Virus record (IMG/VR): IMGVR_UViG_3300032360_000060
Coordinates: 1 to 21,251 of that record
Strand: one strand, 5' to 3'
DNA: 21,251 nt
DNA from: a virus
The notes beneath the pieces are model-generated. The model saw only the letters and a program-made list of their open reading frames with translations, searched no databases and was not told the DNA's origin. The translations under genes and the position numbers were made by a program. Of the stretch, positions 6,238 to 14,007 are shown in pieces; the first letter of the stretch is position 1, and the number at the start of each line of letters is the position of its first letter.

Positions 6238-8091
6238 ATGTGGTCTTGTCCTGAAAAATACGAGAAAGAAATAGGAGATGTAAATTCTAGGTTAGCTAAG
6301 CTAGAAGGGTATCTAGAAGATAAAGAAGCGAAAATCACTCTATCGGAATTTCTCAGAAATAATTTATACTTCACTACGTACCTTTTGAGTGGTATAAAAC
6401 TAGCAGCCTACCAAGAGATAACTTTAAGAGCTTTATTCAATAGGAACTTTAGCATGTGTGTCTGGGGGCGTGGTTGCGGCAAAAGTTTTATAGCTGCGGT
6501 TTATTGTTTTCTTCAGTGCATTTTCGAACCCAACACAAAGATACTCATAGCTGGTCCAACTTTCCGTACAGCGAGATTCATTTTTAACAATATAGAAAAA
6601 ATAGTAGAGACAAAAGAAGCCGTCCTATTGGCTCAGGCCTTTGGAGCTAAAGTAAAAAGGAATGACCAATACGAGTGGAAAATAAATAATGGGACAATTA
6701 CTGCGATTCCATTGAGCGGAGAAAAGATTCGTGGTTTCAGAGCTAACATACTTGTGCTTGATGAGTTTCTCCTTTTGCCAGAAGATATAATTAAAAATGT
6801 TTTGATGCCTTTCTTGGTCGCCCCACAAGACATGGCAAGAAGAATGCATATCAAGGAAGTGGAGAATGAGTTAGTAGAACAGGGAGCGATAGAAGAGAAG
6901 GATAGAACCAAATTTGAAAATGCTTCTAAGATGATAGCTTTATCTTCCGCTAGTTATACTTTCGAAAATTTATACAAAACTTACCAAGAGTGGATAAACA
7001 AAATACACGATAAAGAAAGCTCCTTGGAAGCTAAATATTTCGTATCTCAATTAGGGTATGAAGCTCTACCCGAAGAGATGATAGATAAAACCATTATCGA
7101 CGAAGCTTCGGAGGGGGGCTCTTCCCATTATTCTTTTCAACGAGAATACTGCGCTCAGTTTACCGATGGTAGCGATAGCTATTTCAGCGCAAAAAAGATG
7201 GACGCTTGTACGCTGAAGGGAGATGAGGAGCCTAGCACTCTTTTAATTGGCCGAAGCGGAAAGAGATATGTTTTAGGTATCGACCCTAACATGAGCGACA
7301 GTCCTTCTGCTGACTATTTTGCTATAGCCGTTATGGAGATAGATGATGATACCGGCTTGGGGACCTTGGTTCATTCGTACGCTGGCTTGGGTAACTTAAG
7401 TAATCATGTTAAATACTTAGCTTATTTATTTCAAGCTTTTAACATTGTTTTCGTCTGTTTGGATAATGCAGGTTCTGATGTTTTTATTGATTCTTGTAAT
7501 GAGTCTCAATACTTCAAAGACATACGAACTGAACTAAAGACTATCCCGCTTAATGCTGACGCAGAAGGTTTGGAATATCAAAAGTCTCTAAAGGGAGCCA
7601 AAATAAAATATAATTTAGAAAATAATAAAATTTGTTTTAATCAAGTATTTACTACCACGTTTATTCGTAGAGCCAACGAATATCTTCAAGCTTGTATAGA
7701 TTATAAAAAGGTTTTATTTGCCTCGAGAACTGCTTCTAATGAAACCTTCTTTAACAGAACGAGCACTCTCAGACTACCCTACCCTAAGAAAATAATTTTT
7801 ACTGGAGACAGAAAAGACTGGACTATGCTCGATTTCATAGAACATCAAGACGATATGATTTATCAAACGAAGAGGCAATGTAGCTTAGTAGAGCATAAGG
7901 CTACGGCGCGAGGAGCACAGAACTTTGACTTACCCCAGCACCTCAAAAGATCGACCTCTCCCAATAAAGCTAGAAAAGATAATTATTCCGCTTTAATGTT
8001 AGCGAATTGGGGGCTTAAGCTGTATAACGACATAACTAACGCAGAAACTAACAGTAATAAAGAAACTTTTGCTCCTGTTATGTTTTATTAA
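6238..8091 (+). CDS. terL: Terminase large subunit
   Basis: A 617-residue packaging motor. The ATPase domain shows Walker A GRGCGKS (77-83), the KILIAGPTFRTA strand (101-112), Walker B ILVLDEF (171-177) and a coupling-type segment IALSSAS (233-239). The RNase H-like nuclease domain shows YVLGIDPNMS (344-353, first catalytic aspartate D349), FVCLDNAG (405-412, D409) and the late DFIEHQDDMIYQ (532-543) region with the third acidic site. The C-terminal NYSALMLANWGLKLY helix is typical of terminases. It translocates DNA into the prohead through the portal and cuts the concatemer. It starts one base after the nuclease stop codon. No obvious Shine-Dalgarno sequence, so translation is probably coupled. 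Confidence 0.95.
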   Translation: MWSCPEKYEKEIGDVNSRLAKLEGYLEDKEAKITLSEFLRNNLYFTTYLLSGIKLAAYQEITLRALFNRNFSMCVWGRGCGKSFIAAVYCFLQCIFEPNTKILIAGPTFRTARFIFNNIEKIVETKEAVLLAQAFGAKVKRNDQYEWKINNGTITAIPLSGEKIRGFRANILVLDEFLLLPEDIIKNVLMPFLVAPQDMARRMHIKEVENELVEQGAIEEKDRTKFENASKMIALSSASYTFENLYKTYQEWINKIHDKESSLEAKYFVSQLGYEALPEEMIDKTIIDEASEGGSSHYSFQREYCAQFTDGSDSYFSAKKMDACTLKGDEEPSTLLIGRSGKRYVLGIDPNMSDSPSADYFAIAVMEIDDDTGLGTLVHSYAGLGNLSNHVKYLAYLFQAFNIVFVCLDNAGSDVFIDSCNESQYFKDIRTELKTIPLNADAEGLEYQKSLKGAKIKYNLENNKICFNQVFTTTFIRRANEYLQACIDYKKVLFASRTASNETFFNRTSTLRLPYPKKIIFTGDRKDWTMLDFIEHQDDMIYQTKRQCSLVEHKATARGAQNFDLPQHLKRSTSPNKARKDNYSALMLANWGLKLYNDITNAETNSNKETFAPVMFY

Positions 8092-8117
8092 GTGTAAGTA
8101 AATCGAAATAAGTTCTT

Positions 8118-9242
8118 ATGCCCTCCAATATAACAACTGGACAAATAGATGAAGCTGGTTTTACGGAGTTTTTCCATAAAAAAACCTCAGGTACCGTCAC
8201 TAGCACTAGCGGTTTTTACGCTTATAGTAATCCATTAAATTTTTTAGAGACCGCCAGTTTTACTGGGCATAGTGGAGAAATGCTGACTAGAGTCTCGGGT
8301 TTATCGTCTCAACTAAGCGGTACCTTGGATGCCAGCGGAGCACTTCTTTTTGGGAAAGCAGAGGATGTGTCTGGGCATGCTGAATCTTTCGCTACTGGTA
8401 TTAGCGGTTATTTATCCGACTCAATAGATCTGGTTTCGGGACAATTTTCTAGCAGTAGTGGCGAGTTTCTAAAATCTGGAAGTTTTCATCATACGGGTTC
8501 AGGAGATTTTTCTACTTCTGCTGAAACAGGGGCTCTGGCTTTTTCATCTGGGTATAACGACTCTCATGGATTTTTCGTTGCTACCGGTGATACTACAAAT
8601 AAAGTTGGCTGGATGAAGCTCGCTGGCTATCCTGAAATGACAGGTTATAATTCGGCCGTGAGCGGAGAAATAAAAACTAGCCTAAATGCTTCTGGCGCAA
8701 ATTTAGACGCATTGATTACAAACGTCTTAACAGATTCTTCCACTAGTTTTTCAGCTCGAAAAACTTTTGGAGACGGAATACAAACCAAGCAAATAAACCT
8801 AAGTGGGGATGGTGTTACGTTAAGAGTTAATGCCAACAACTCAGTATCTTTTGACGACGTTAGTGGGTCTTTGCTTACTCTTGCTCCCGGTTATGGAGCA
8901 GACGCTCCTGTGTTTTCAGTAACAGATAAAGCGGGCCTTCCTCTGGTTGATGTTTATGATGACGATAGATTAAATTTTGGTCCCTACGGAACAAATCCGT
9001 TTAACATTAGCGGGGAGCGTGTATATTTTGGAAATTATAAATCTTACATAAGTGGAAGCACTGTATCTTTTAGTGGCGACCCCTTGACAGTCAATGATGT
9101 ATTAACGGTAAGTGGGCTATCTGGAGGATATGTATTTTTAAATAATTTACCCGAATGGCCCAACATAGGTGGATTAAATAGTGGTGCACTTTTCAGAAGC
9201 GGTAACCCGGGAGTAGGTCCCGGCATATTATGCGTTGTTTAA
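8118..9242 (+). CDS. SG-repeat fibre-like protein A
   Basis: A 374-residue protein rich in Ser, Gly and Thr. Residues 1-42 (TTGQIDEAGFTEFF, then SGFYAYSNPLNF) match the start of the product at 17938-18771, so both probably share an attachment module. Residues about 45-160 carry SG dipeptides every seven to ten residues (VSGLSSQLSGTLDASG and so on), as in elongated trimeric phage fibres. The C-terminal part is beta-rich and ends in a glycine-rich LFRSGNPGVGPGILCVV. It lies unusually between large terminase and portal. A possible GTGTAAGTAA element lies at 8092-8101 before the ATG. Exact position in the virion is unknown. Confidence 0.7.
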   Translation: MPSNITTGQIDEAGFTEFFHKKTSGTVTSTSGFYAYSNPLNFLETASFTGHSGEMLTRVSGLSSQLSGTLDASGALLFGKAEDVSGHAESFATGISGYLSDSIDLVSGQFSSSSGEFLKSGSFHHTGSGDFSTSAETGALAFSSGYNDSHGFFVATGDTTNKVGWMKLAGYPEMTGYNSAVSGEIKTSLNASGANLDALITNVLTDSSTSFSARKTFGDGIQTKQINLSGDGVTLRVNANNSVSFDDVSGSLLTLAPGYGADAPVFSVTDKAGLPLVDVYDDDRLNFGPYGTNPFNISGERVYFGNYKSYISGSTVSFSGDPLTVNDVLTVSGLSGGYVFLNNLPEWPNIGGLNSGALFRSGNPGVGPGILCVV

Positions 9243-9245
9243 AAA

Positions 9246-11129
9246 ATGACAAAGAAAACAGATAATAAAAAAGAGGATATTAAACCAATGATGACGAGCT
9301 TCGCAGCTTCGCCATATACTACTACCAATCAGTCTACAAGGACGAGGAGGAATGTTGGCGGACAGATAGAGAGGACCAATAGGTTTGAAAATATTGATAA
9401 TGGTTTAGTGCCGTATAAATATAGCAAGGGGATTAATAATAAAAGCTCTCTCGATGTAAGAGATGTTGTCGTTCTTTGTCAAAAAGCTTATTACAATTTT
9501 TCAGTTTTCAGAAATATCATAGATTTGATGACTGAGTTTTCCGCCACGAAGATTTATTTTACAGGTGGTAGCAAAAAATCAAGATCCTTTTTAGAAGCTT
9601 TGTATAAAAAGGTCGACTTGCAGAGTTTTTTAGATAGATTTTTTAGAGAGTATTATCGTTCGGGGAATGTATTTATTCATAGATTTGATTCTAGAATACA
9701 GCCAGAAGACATTAAAAAGATTACTCAAACCTACGGAGCAAAATCTCTTGCCCTAGAGGAAGAGAACACTTTACCGGTCAGATATATAATTCTTAATCCA
9801 GCCGACATACAAATGGCGGGAAATATATCTTTCTTTGACGGAGTGTATCATAAGACCCTAAGTGATTATGAAATAGAGAGACTTAAGAACCCTAGAACAG
9901 AAGAAGACCAGCAAGTATACGACTCGTTAGATGAAGAGGCGAAGAAAGCTCTCAAAAGTAGAAACATAGGGGTGCTAACCATAAAGCTCGACACAGATAA
10001 AGTGGTTCCGGTTTTTTACAAGAAACAAGACTACGAACCTTTCGCTGTGCCAATGGGTTATCCAGTATTAGAGGATATAAACTGGAAAGCGGAAATGAAA
10101 AAAATGGATATGGCAATCACTAGAACAACTAATCAAGCCATACTGTTAATCACCATGGGGGCAGAGCTAAAAGATGGTAGTTTGAACGTTAATCAGAGAG
10201 CCATAGAAACTATGCAAAAACTTTTTGAAAACCAATCGGTTGGAAAAGTTCTTGTTTCCGACTACACCACTGAGGCAAAATTTGTTATACCTGACATAGC
10301 TGGGATACTTGACCCCAAGAAGTATCAGGTCGTTAACAACGACATACAAATGGGACTAAACAATATCTTAGTTGGAGAAGATAAGTTTGCTAATACTAGC
10401 ATCAAAATTCAAGTTTTCATAGAAAGACTGAAGCAGGGAAGAGAAGCTTTCTTGAATCAGTTTCTGGTTCCAGAAATTAAGAGGGTTTGCAGATCTTTGG
10501 GTTTCAAAAATTATCCTAAACCTCATTTCGAAGAGATAGAGCTTAAAGATAAGACGACTTGGAATCGAGTGGTTGCCCAACTAATACAATACGGTACCCT
10601 TACTGCTGAAGAAGGTTTGGAAGCTATCGATTCAGGTAGACTACCAGAACCCACAGAGTCTTTAGAGTCACAAAAGAAATTTAAAGAACTAAGAGACGAG
10701 GGTTATTATCAACCTCTGATAGGGGGGAATCAAGAACAACAAGGTCGCCCAGAAGGATCTAAATCTCCACAGACAACTAAAAAGGTTTCTCCCGTAGGAG
10801 AAAATACAACTGGGAGCGGAAAGTTTAGTGTAGAGAAGATTAAAGAGAATTTATTGTTGGCTCAAAAATTGGAATCTGAAATCCAAGAACAACTAAAGTT
10901 GAAATACGACAATAAAAGAGTAACTAATAAAATCAGAAATCTATCTACTGATATTTGTCAATTAGTTATGGCAAATGAAGTGAGTGAAAAGTGGCTGGAG
11001 AAAGTAAAAGATTATATTGATAATCCAATCGACACCAACCATAACAAAGTAAGAGAGGTTCAGACTATAGGCTGCGAGCATCAAGTTGATGATTATTTAG
11101 CAAGCCTATTACATGCAAGCAAAATTTAG
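9246..11129 (+). CDS. Portal protein
   Basis: A 627-residue protein placed between the terminase and head genes. The pattern fits the phage portal superfamily. An N-terminal part with the SVFRNIIDLMTEFSA helix is followed by RFFREYYRSGNVFIHRFD (about 136-153), VRYIILNPADIQMAG and a long stem-like region. The C-terminal GTLTAEEGLEAIDSGRLPEP (about 453-472) is typical of portals. Portals form the dodecameric ring at one capsid vertex, nucleate prohead assembly, dock the terminase and hold DNA. The last about 100 residues (from FSVEKIKENLLLAQKLESEI) form an extra helical tail. It starts four bases after the fibre gene, with no clear Shine-Dalgarno sequence. Confidence 0.85.
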   Translation: MTKKTDNKKEDIKPMMTSFAASPYTTTNQSTRTRRNVGGQIERTNRFENIDNGLVPYKYSKGINNKSSLDVRDVVVLCQKAYYNFSVFRNIIDLMTEFSATKIYFTGGSKKSRSFLEALYKKVDLQSFLDRFFREYYRSGNVFIHRFDSRIQPEDIKKITQTYGAKSLALEEENTLPVRYIILNPADIQMAGNISFFDGVYHKTLSDYEIERLKNPRTEEDQQVYDSLDEEAKKALKSRNIGVLTIKLDTDKVVPVFYKKQDYEPFAVPMGYPVLEDINWKAEMKKMDMAITRTTNQAILLITMGAELKDGSLNVNQRAIETMQKLFENQSVGKVLVSDYTTEAKFVIPDIAGILDPKKYQVVNNDIQMGLNNILVGEDKFANTSIKIQVFIERLKQGREAFLNQFLVPEIKRVCRSLGFKNYPKPHFEEIELKDKTTWNRVVAQLIQYGTLTAEEGLEAIDSGRLPEPTESLESQKKFKELRDEGYYQPLIGGNQEQQGRPEGSKSPQTTKKVSPVGENTTGSGKFSVEKIKENLLLAQKLESEIQEQLKLKYDNKRVTNKIRNLSTDICQLVMANEVSEKWLEKVKDYIDNPIDTNHNKVREVQTIGCEHQVDDYLASLLHASKI

Positions 11130-11133
11130 AACA

Positions 11134-12312
11134 ATGAGCGAGAATCAAGAAAATATACAAGACGTTAATCAGTACATGGGAGCAGATACTATAGATATTA
11201 TAGTTCCAGATATCCCGCTTCCTCCAGAAGAGCCGGAGAAAAAAGAAGAAGTAGAAGACACAGTTGATGGTGCTTTTAAGTTTGCTTTCATCGGGGCTGG
11301 ACAAGGTGGATCTAGAATAGCGGAGACTTTCCATAAATTGGGTTATAGAAAAATAGGCATTATCAATACAGCCCAGCAGGACTTAAACGGCATCAACGTA
11401 GAAAACAAACTTTGTATAGGTTCCGGAGGAGCAGGCAAAGATAGATCTGTAGCTAAAAAATGTTTCTCTGAAAGAAGAGATGACGTTCTAGATTTCATGC
11501 GTCGATCCTTTGGTGACGATGTAGATAGGGTGTTTGTTTGTGCTGGGGCTGGAGGAGGTTCTGGAGCAGGGACTTTGGTTCCTCTAGTCGAAACCTGTCA
11601 GGAGCTTCACGAAGCTATTGGTGCTGACAGCAAGAAAGTTGGCGTCATCTTAGCTCTGCCAAAATATTCAGAAGGTAGGAAGGTTAATGCTAACGCCCAT
11701 GATACGCTCAAAGAGGCATGTGATTTAGTTAAGAAGGGCGTCGTCTCACCTTTGATAATTATAGATAACGAAAAAACCAGTAAGATATATTCCAATGTTT
11801 CTGTTTCTAATTTTTGGCAGACAGCTAACATGAGTATGGCTGGAGTTTTTCATCTATTTAATATGACGGCTTCGAAAGATAGTTCTTATTCATCTTTTGA
11901 TTCCAGCGATTATAAGAGTGTCTTGGACTCCGGCATAGTTGTTTTCGGGGCTACTCCAGTTCCGGACTGGAAGGATTCCATTAGTATATCTAGAGCGGTT
12001 AGAGGCATAGCTCAAACAGGGAGCATGTCTGGGGGTATAGATATTACAACAGCTAATACAGCTGGGGCTATTTTAATTGGAGGAAAAGAGGTTCTGGATA
12101 ACGTGCCTCAATCCAATCTTGATCAAGCCTTTGACCAGTTGACTAGAATCTTAAGTTCAGGCAGCGTGGTTCATAGGGGTATATATAGCGGAGACAAGGA
12201 GAACTTAACCGTTTTCACTATTATCGGGGGCATAGCGTCTCCTCAGGAGAAATTGGATGAGCTAATGAAACTTGGGGATTTAGAGAAAGCTCCTTTAGAT
12301 AAAAGCTCATAA
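11134..12312 (+). CDS. Tubulin/FtsZ-family GTPase
   Basis: A 392-residue protein from the ATG at 11134; an ATG at 11113 would add seven residues and overlap the portal gene. Residues 1-45 are an acidic, probably disordered extension. The GTPase domain has GAGQGGSR (54-61), INTAQQDL (77-84), GAGKDR (99-104) and the tubulin signature variant GAGGGSGAGT (138-147, Ser where FtsZ has Thr). The catalytic T7-loop equivalent SSFDSSDYKSVL (253-264) keeps both aspartates. The C-terminal activation domain follows (SRAVRGIAQTGSM, ANTAGAILIGG, LTVFTIIGGI). The whole fold is present, so it should bind and hydrolyse GTP and polymerise. Phage tubulins are known (PhuZ centres the phage nucleus; TubZ segregates plasmid-like prophages), but this one sits in the head operon. 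Confidence 0.9.
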   Translation: MSENQENIQDVNQYMGADTIDIIVPDIPLPPEEPEKKEEVEDTVDGAFKFAFIGAGQGGSRIAETFHKLGYRKIGIINTAQQDLNGINVENKLCIGSGGAGKDRSVAKKCFSERRDDVLDFMRRSFGDDVDRVFVCAGAGGGSGAGTLVPLVETCQELHEAIGADSKKVGVILALPKYSEGRKVNANAHDTLKEACDLVKKGVVSPLIIIDNEKTSKIYSNVSVSNFWQTANMSMAGVFHLFNMTASKDSSYSSFDSSDYKSVLDSGIVVFGATPVPDWKDSISISRAVRGIAQTGSMSGGIDITTANTAGAILIGGKEVLDNVPQSNLDQAFDQLTRILSSGSVVHRGIYSGDKENLTVFTIIGGIASPQEKLDELMKLGDLEKAPLDKSS

Positions 12313-12359
12313 AATAATATTTCCAAAAACTAAAAAAACAATGTAATTGAAGATATAAT

Positions 12360-12365
12360 AGGAGA
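12360..12365 (+). promoter_or_regulatory. Shine-Dalgarno site AGGAGA
   Basis: AGGAGA ends eight bases before the ATG at 12374. This is one of the strongest ribosome binding sites in the window and supports high expression of the structural protein. Confidence 0.75.
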
Positions 12366-12373
12366 AATTTATA

Positions 12374-12991
12374 ATGGCAACAACTAACGCAGCATTAAAT
12401 GTTTATAACATAAACAAAGGAGCAGGAGAGGGCGAAGGCAGTAAGCTCACATATTTAACCAGCGGAGCTGGAGCCGGGAAAATCAAATTTATGGGCGCTG
12501 CTACGACGCCCATCAACGCAGCGGCGGTAGCGAAAGCTGCTGAGGTGACAGGAATCGTAATCCCCCTTCAGGGCGCAAGCCTTAACGGTTTGGGTGAGAC
12601 TGATTTTTCTGCACCCCTACCAATGAATATCATAGGTGACCCAACGGAATTAAATTATTCGTTGACCTCTGGCGATCTATTTGATAACGCCGGTAACGAA
12701 GTTAATGGTGGCGCTCAAAAATTTGTGAACGCTGTTCTTGATGGAGCTTATCGAGGTTATCAGTCAGGAGTCGATCAGGGTAGTGGGCTCAACAGTATGA
12801 CGGTTTCGAGAGGAGCCTTAAGTCTTTCCAATACGGCCGTTACTGACGGAACAGGTATTGTTAACACTTGGACAAGATCTTATACAGTCAATTTTAAATA
12901 TTATCAATCTGGAGTTATTCAGGGCGGCGACGACGATACAGCCTCAAGGCCTGATATAGCCAACGATTTGTCAGACGGCGTTCCGTTCTAA
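12374..12991 (+). CDS. Abundant-looking structural protein, role unknown
   Basis: A 205-residue protein rich in Gly, Ala, Ser, Thr and Asn with almost no charged clusters except the acidic QGGDDDTASRPD tail. It has no cysteine, signal peptide or membrane segment. The beta-prone pattern (TEVTGIVIPLQGASL-type strands, NTWTRSYTVNFKYYQSG) fits a virion protein such as a decoration, neck or tube component. A strong Shine-Dalgarno sequence before it and a strong terminator after it argue for high-level expression. It forms the end of the transcription unit that includes portal and the FtsZ-like gene. No family could be assigned. Confidence 0.7.
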   Translation: MATTNAALNVYNINKGAGEGEGSKLTYLTSGAGAGKIKFMGAATTPINAAAVAKAAEVTGIVIPLQGASLNGLGETDFSAPLPMNIIGDPTELNYSLTSGDLFDNAGNEVNGGAQKFVNAVLDGAYRGYQSGVDQGSGLNSMTVSRGALSLSNTAVTDGTGIVNTWTRSYTVNFKYYQSGVIQGGDDDTASRPDIANDLSDGVPF

Positions 12992-13020
12992 TTTCTGAAC
13001 GTCTTGTTTTCCTATTTAAG

Positions 13021-13050
13021 AAACCCTCCGTTTTTTACGGGGGGTTTTTT
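13021..13050 (+). terminator. Rho-independent terminator
   Basis: AAACCCTCCG (13021-13030) pairs with CGGGGGGTTT (13038-13047) in a ten-base-pair stem with one G-T pair and a seven-base loop. A run of six T's (13045-13050) follows. It lies 30 bases after the stop of the structural gene and separates it from the next unit. Confidence 0.92.
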
Positions 13051-13090
13051 GCGGGGGTTTTCATTTTTTTTATAAGTTTTTTAAAAATAA

Positions 13091-13100
13091 GTGTATAAAC
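13091..13100 (+). promoter_or_regulatory. Candidate promoter element GTGTATAAAC
   Basis: GTGTATAAAC follows the terminator and lies 16 bases before the ATG at 13117. The same core appears before 17501 and, as GTGTAATA variants, before several other genes. No -35 hexamer is clear, as in phage late promoters that consist mainly of a -10 box. Confidence 0.45.
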
Positions 13101-13116
13101 CCTTAGGTAACTAAAA

Positions 13117-13704
13117 ATGTCTTTCAGTCATAAAATGAAGGGGCTTGATATAGATTTGTCTGTCAGTGGTTCTAATTTGAACCTTAGGCCTTCGGATGAG
13201 TCAAAAAACAATTTGATTTCGGACGAGAAAGAAGTTGTTTTTTCTAAAAAAATTATCGAAGTTTTGAAATTCAAAACAGGAGAACACAACGAAAATTGTT
13301 CTAGAAAAGTGGCGTTTTCCCAACTGAGAGATATTTACAAGGAAGCCAGCAAGACCGAAGGGGATTCTAAAATTAAATTTGCTCTAGCTAGAGTCAATAT
13401 GTTTTTAAAGATAGTTAGAGGAGAGAAGATAAAGGAGATTTATGCCAAAACTGACGACTTGGAAACAAAAGGTTCCCTACAGGGTTTCGTCCTAGAAGAA
13501 GAGGAACCCGCTAATAGAGACGAAGCTATCGATATGTCTGATAATTTTTATCCTAACGAAGAAGCTTTTCTGTTGGCGGAAAAAGACATAACAAAACATA
13601 ATTTAAGTGACTACGATTATAGAGACGTGGACGATCTATATTTAGATACGGAAGAAGAAATAAGAGCTGAGGCTTCGGCTTGGCTAGACAATATAATTAA
13701 TTAA
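13117..13704 (+). CDS. Unknown charged protein of the head operon
   Basis: A 195-residue acidic protein. It contains EVVFSKKIIEVLKFKTGEHN, then CSRKVAFSQLRDIYKEASK (about 81-99) and a helical KFALARVNMFLKIVRGEKI. The C-terminal third is very acidic (DYDYRDVDDLYLDTEEE). The SRKVAFSQL..IY segment resembles a KVSLSQLK.VYRRG-type motif seen in some phage head-region proteins, but the match is too short to assign function. It is the first gene after a terminator and a promoter-like sequence. A virion or assembly role is suggested by position only. Confidence 0.6.
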   Translation: MSFSHKMKGLDIDLSVSGSNLNLRPSDESKNNLISDEKEVVFSKKIIEVLKFKTGEHNENCSRKVAFSQLRDIYKEASKTEGDSKIKFALARVNMFLKIVRGEKIKEIYAKTDDLETKGSLQGFVLEEEEPANRDEAIDMSDNFYPNEEAFLLAEKDITKHNLSDYDYRDVDDLYLDTEEEIRAEASAWLDNIIN

Positions 13705-13712
13705 AAAACATC

Positions 13713-14006
13713 ATGGCAAGATCATCAAATTCTCAACCTAACCAAGGCGTACCTACCCCGTCCAGAACAGCAAGCTCCGCCGGAGCTGGAGCTTTAGTGG
13801 CGGCTAGCAGCGGTGACACTATCGTTATAACAGACGTACTCGCTTCTGCGGCTTCGACGTTAAGTACATCCGCGGCAGGGGCGGATACTGTTCTAGCCTA
13901 TGCTCCAGTCGGAGCAACAAATCTTAATCAGGGCATTGCGGTGCCTACTAGTTCTGGAGTCTATAGTAGCGCTGGAAATGTCACTATAAATTATTACGTA
14001 AAATAA
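13713..14006 (+). CDS. Small Ala/Ser-rich structural protein
   Basis: A 97-residue protein, nearly a third Ala and Ser. The N-terminus is disordered (RSSNSQPNQGVPTPSRTASS). The remainder shows alternating beta-strand-like stretches (DTIVITDVLASAAS, TVLAYAPVG, NVTINYYVK). It contains few charged residues. It lies nine bases after the previous gene and one base before the protease gene. Composition and position fit a small head decoration or fibre-base protein. No family was recognised. Confidence 0.6.
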   Translation: MARSSNSQPNQGVPTPSRTASSAGAGALVAASSGDTIVITDVLASAASTLSTSAAGADTVLAYAPVGATNLNQGIAVPTSSGVYSSAGNVTINYYVK

Positions 14007-14007
14007 A

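Noticed and set aside
6625-6911. Minus-strand open frames opposite the large terminase
   Set aside because: They cover the conserved Walker B region of the terminase and have no features of their own.
12351-12360. TATAAT-like sequence before the gene at 12374 as a promoter
   Set aside because: It abuts the Shine-Dalgarno sequence, so a transcript starting from it would lose the ribosome site.
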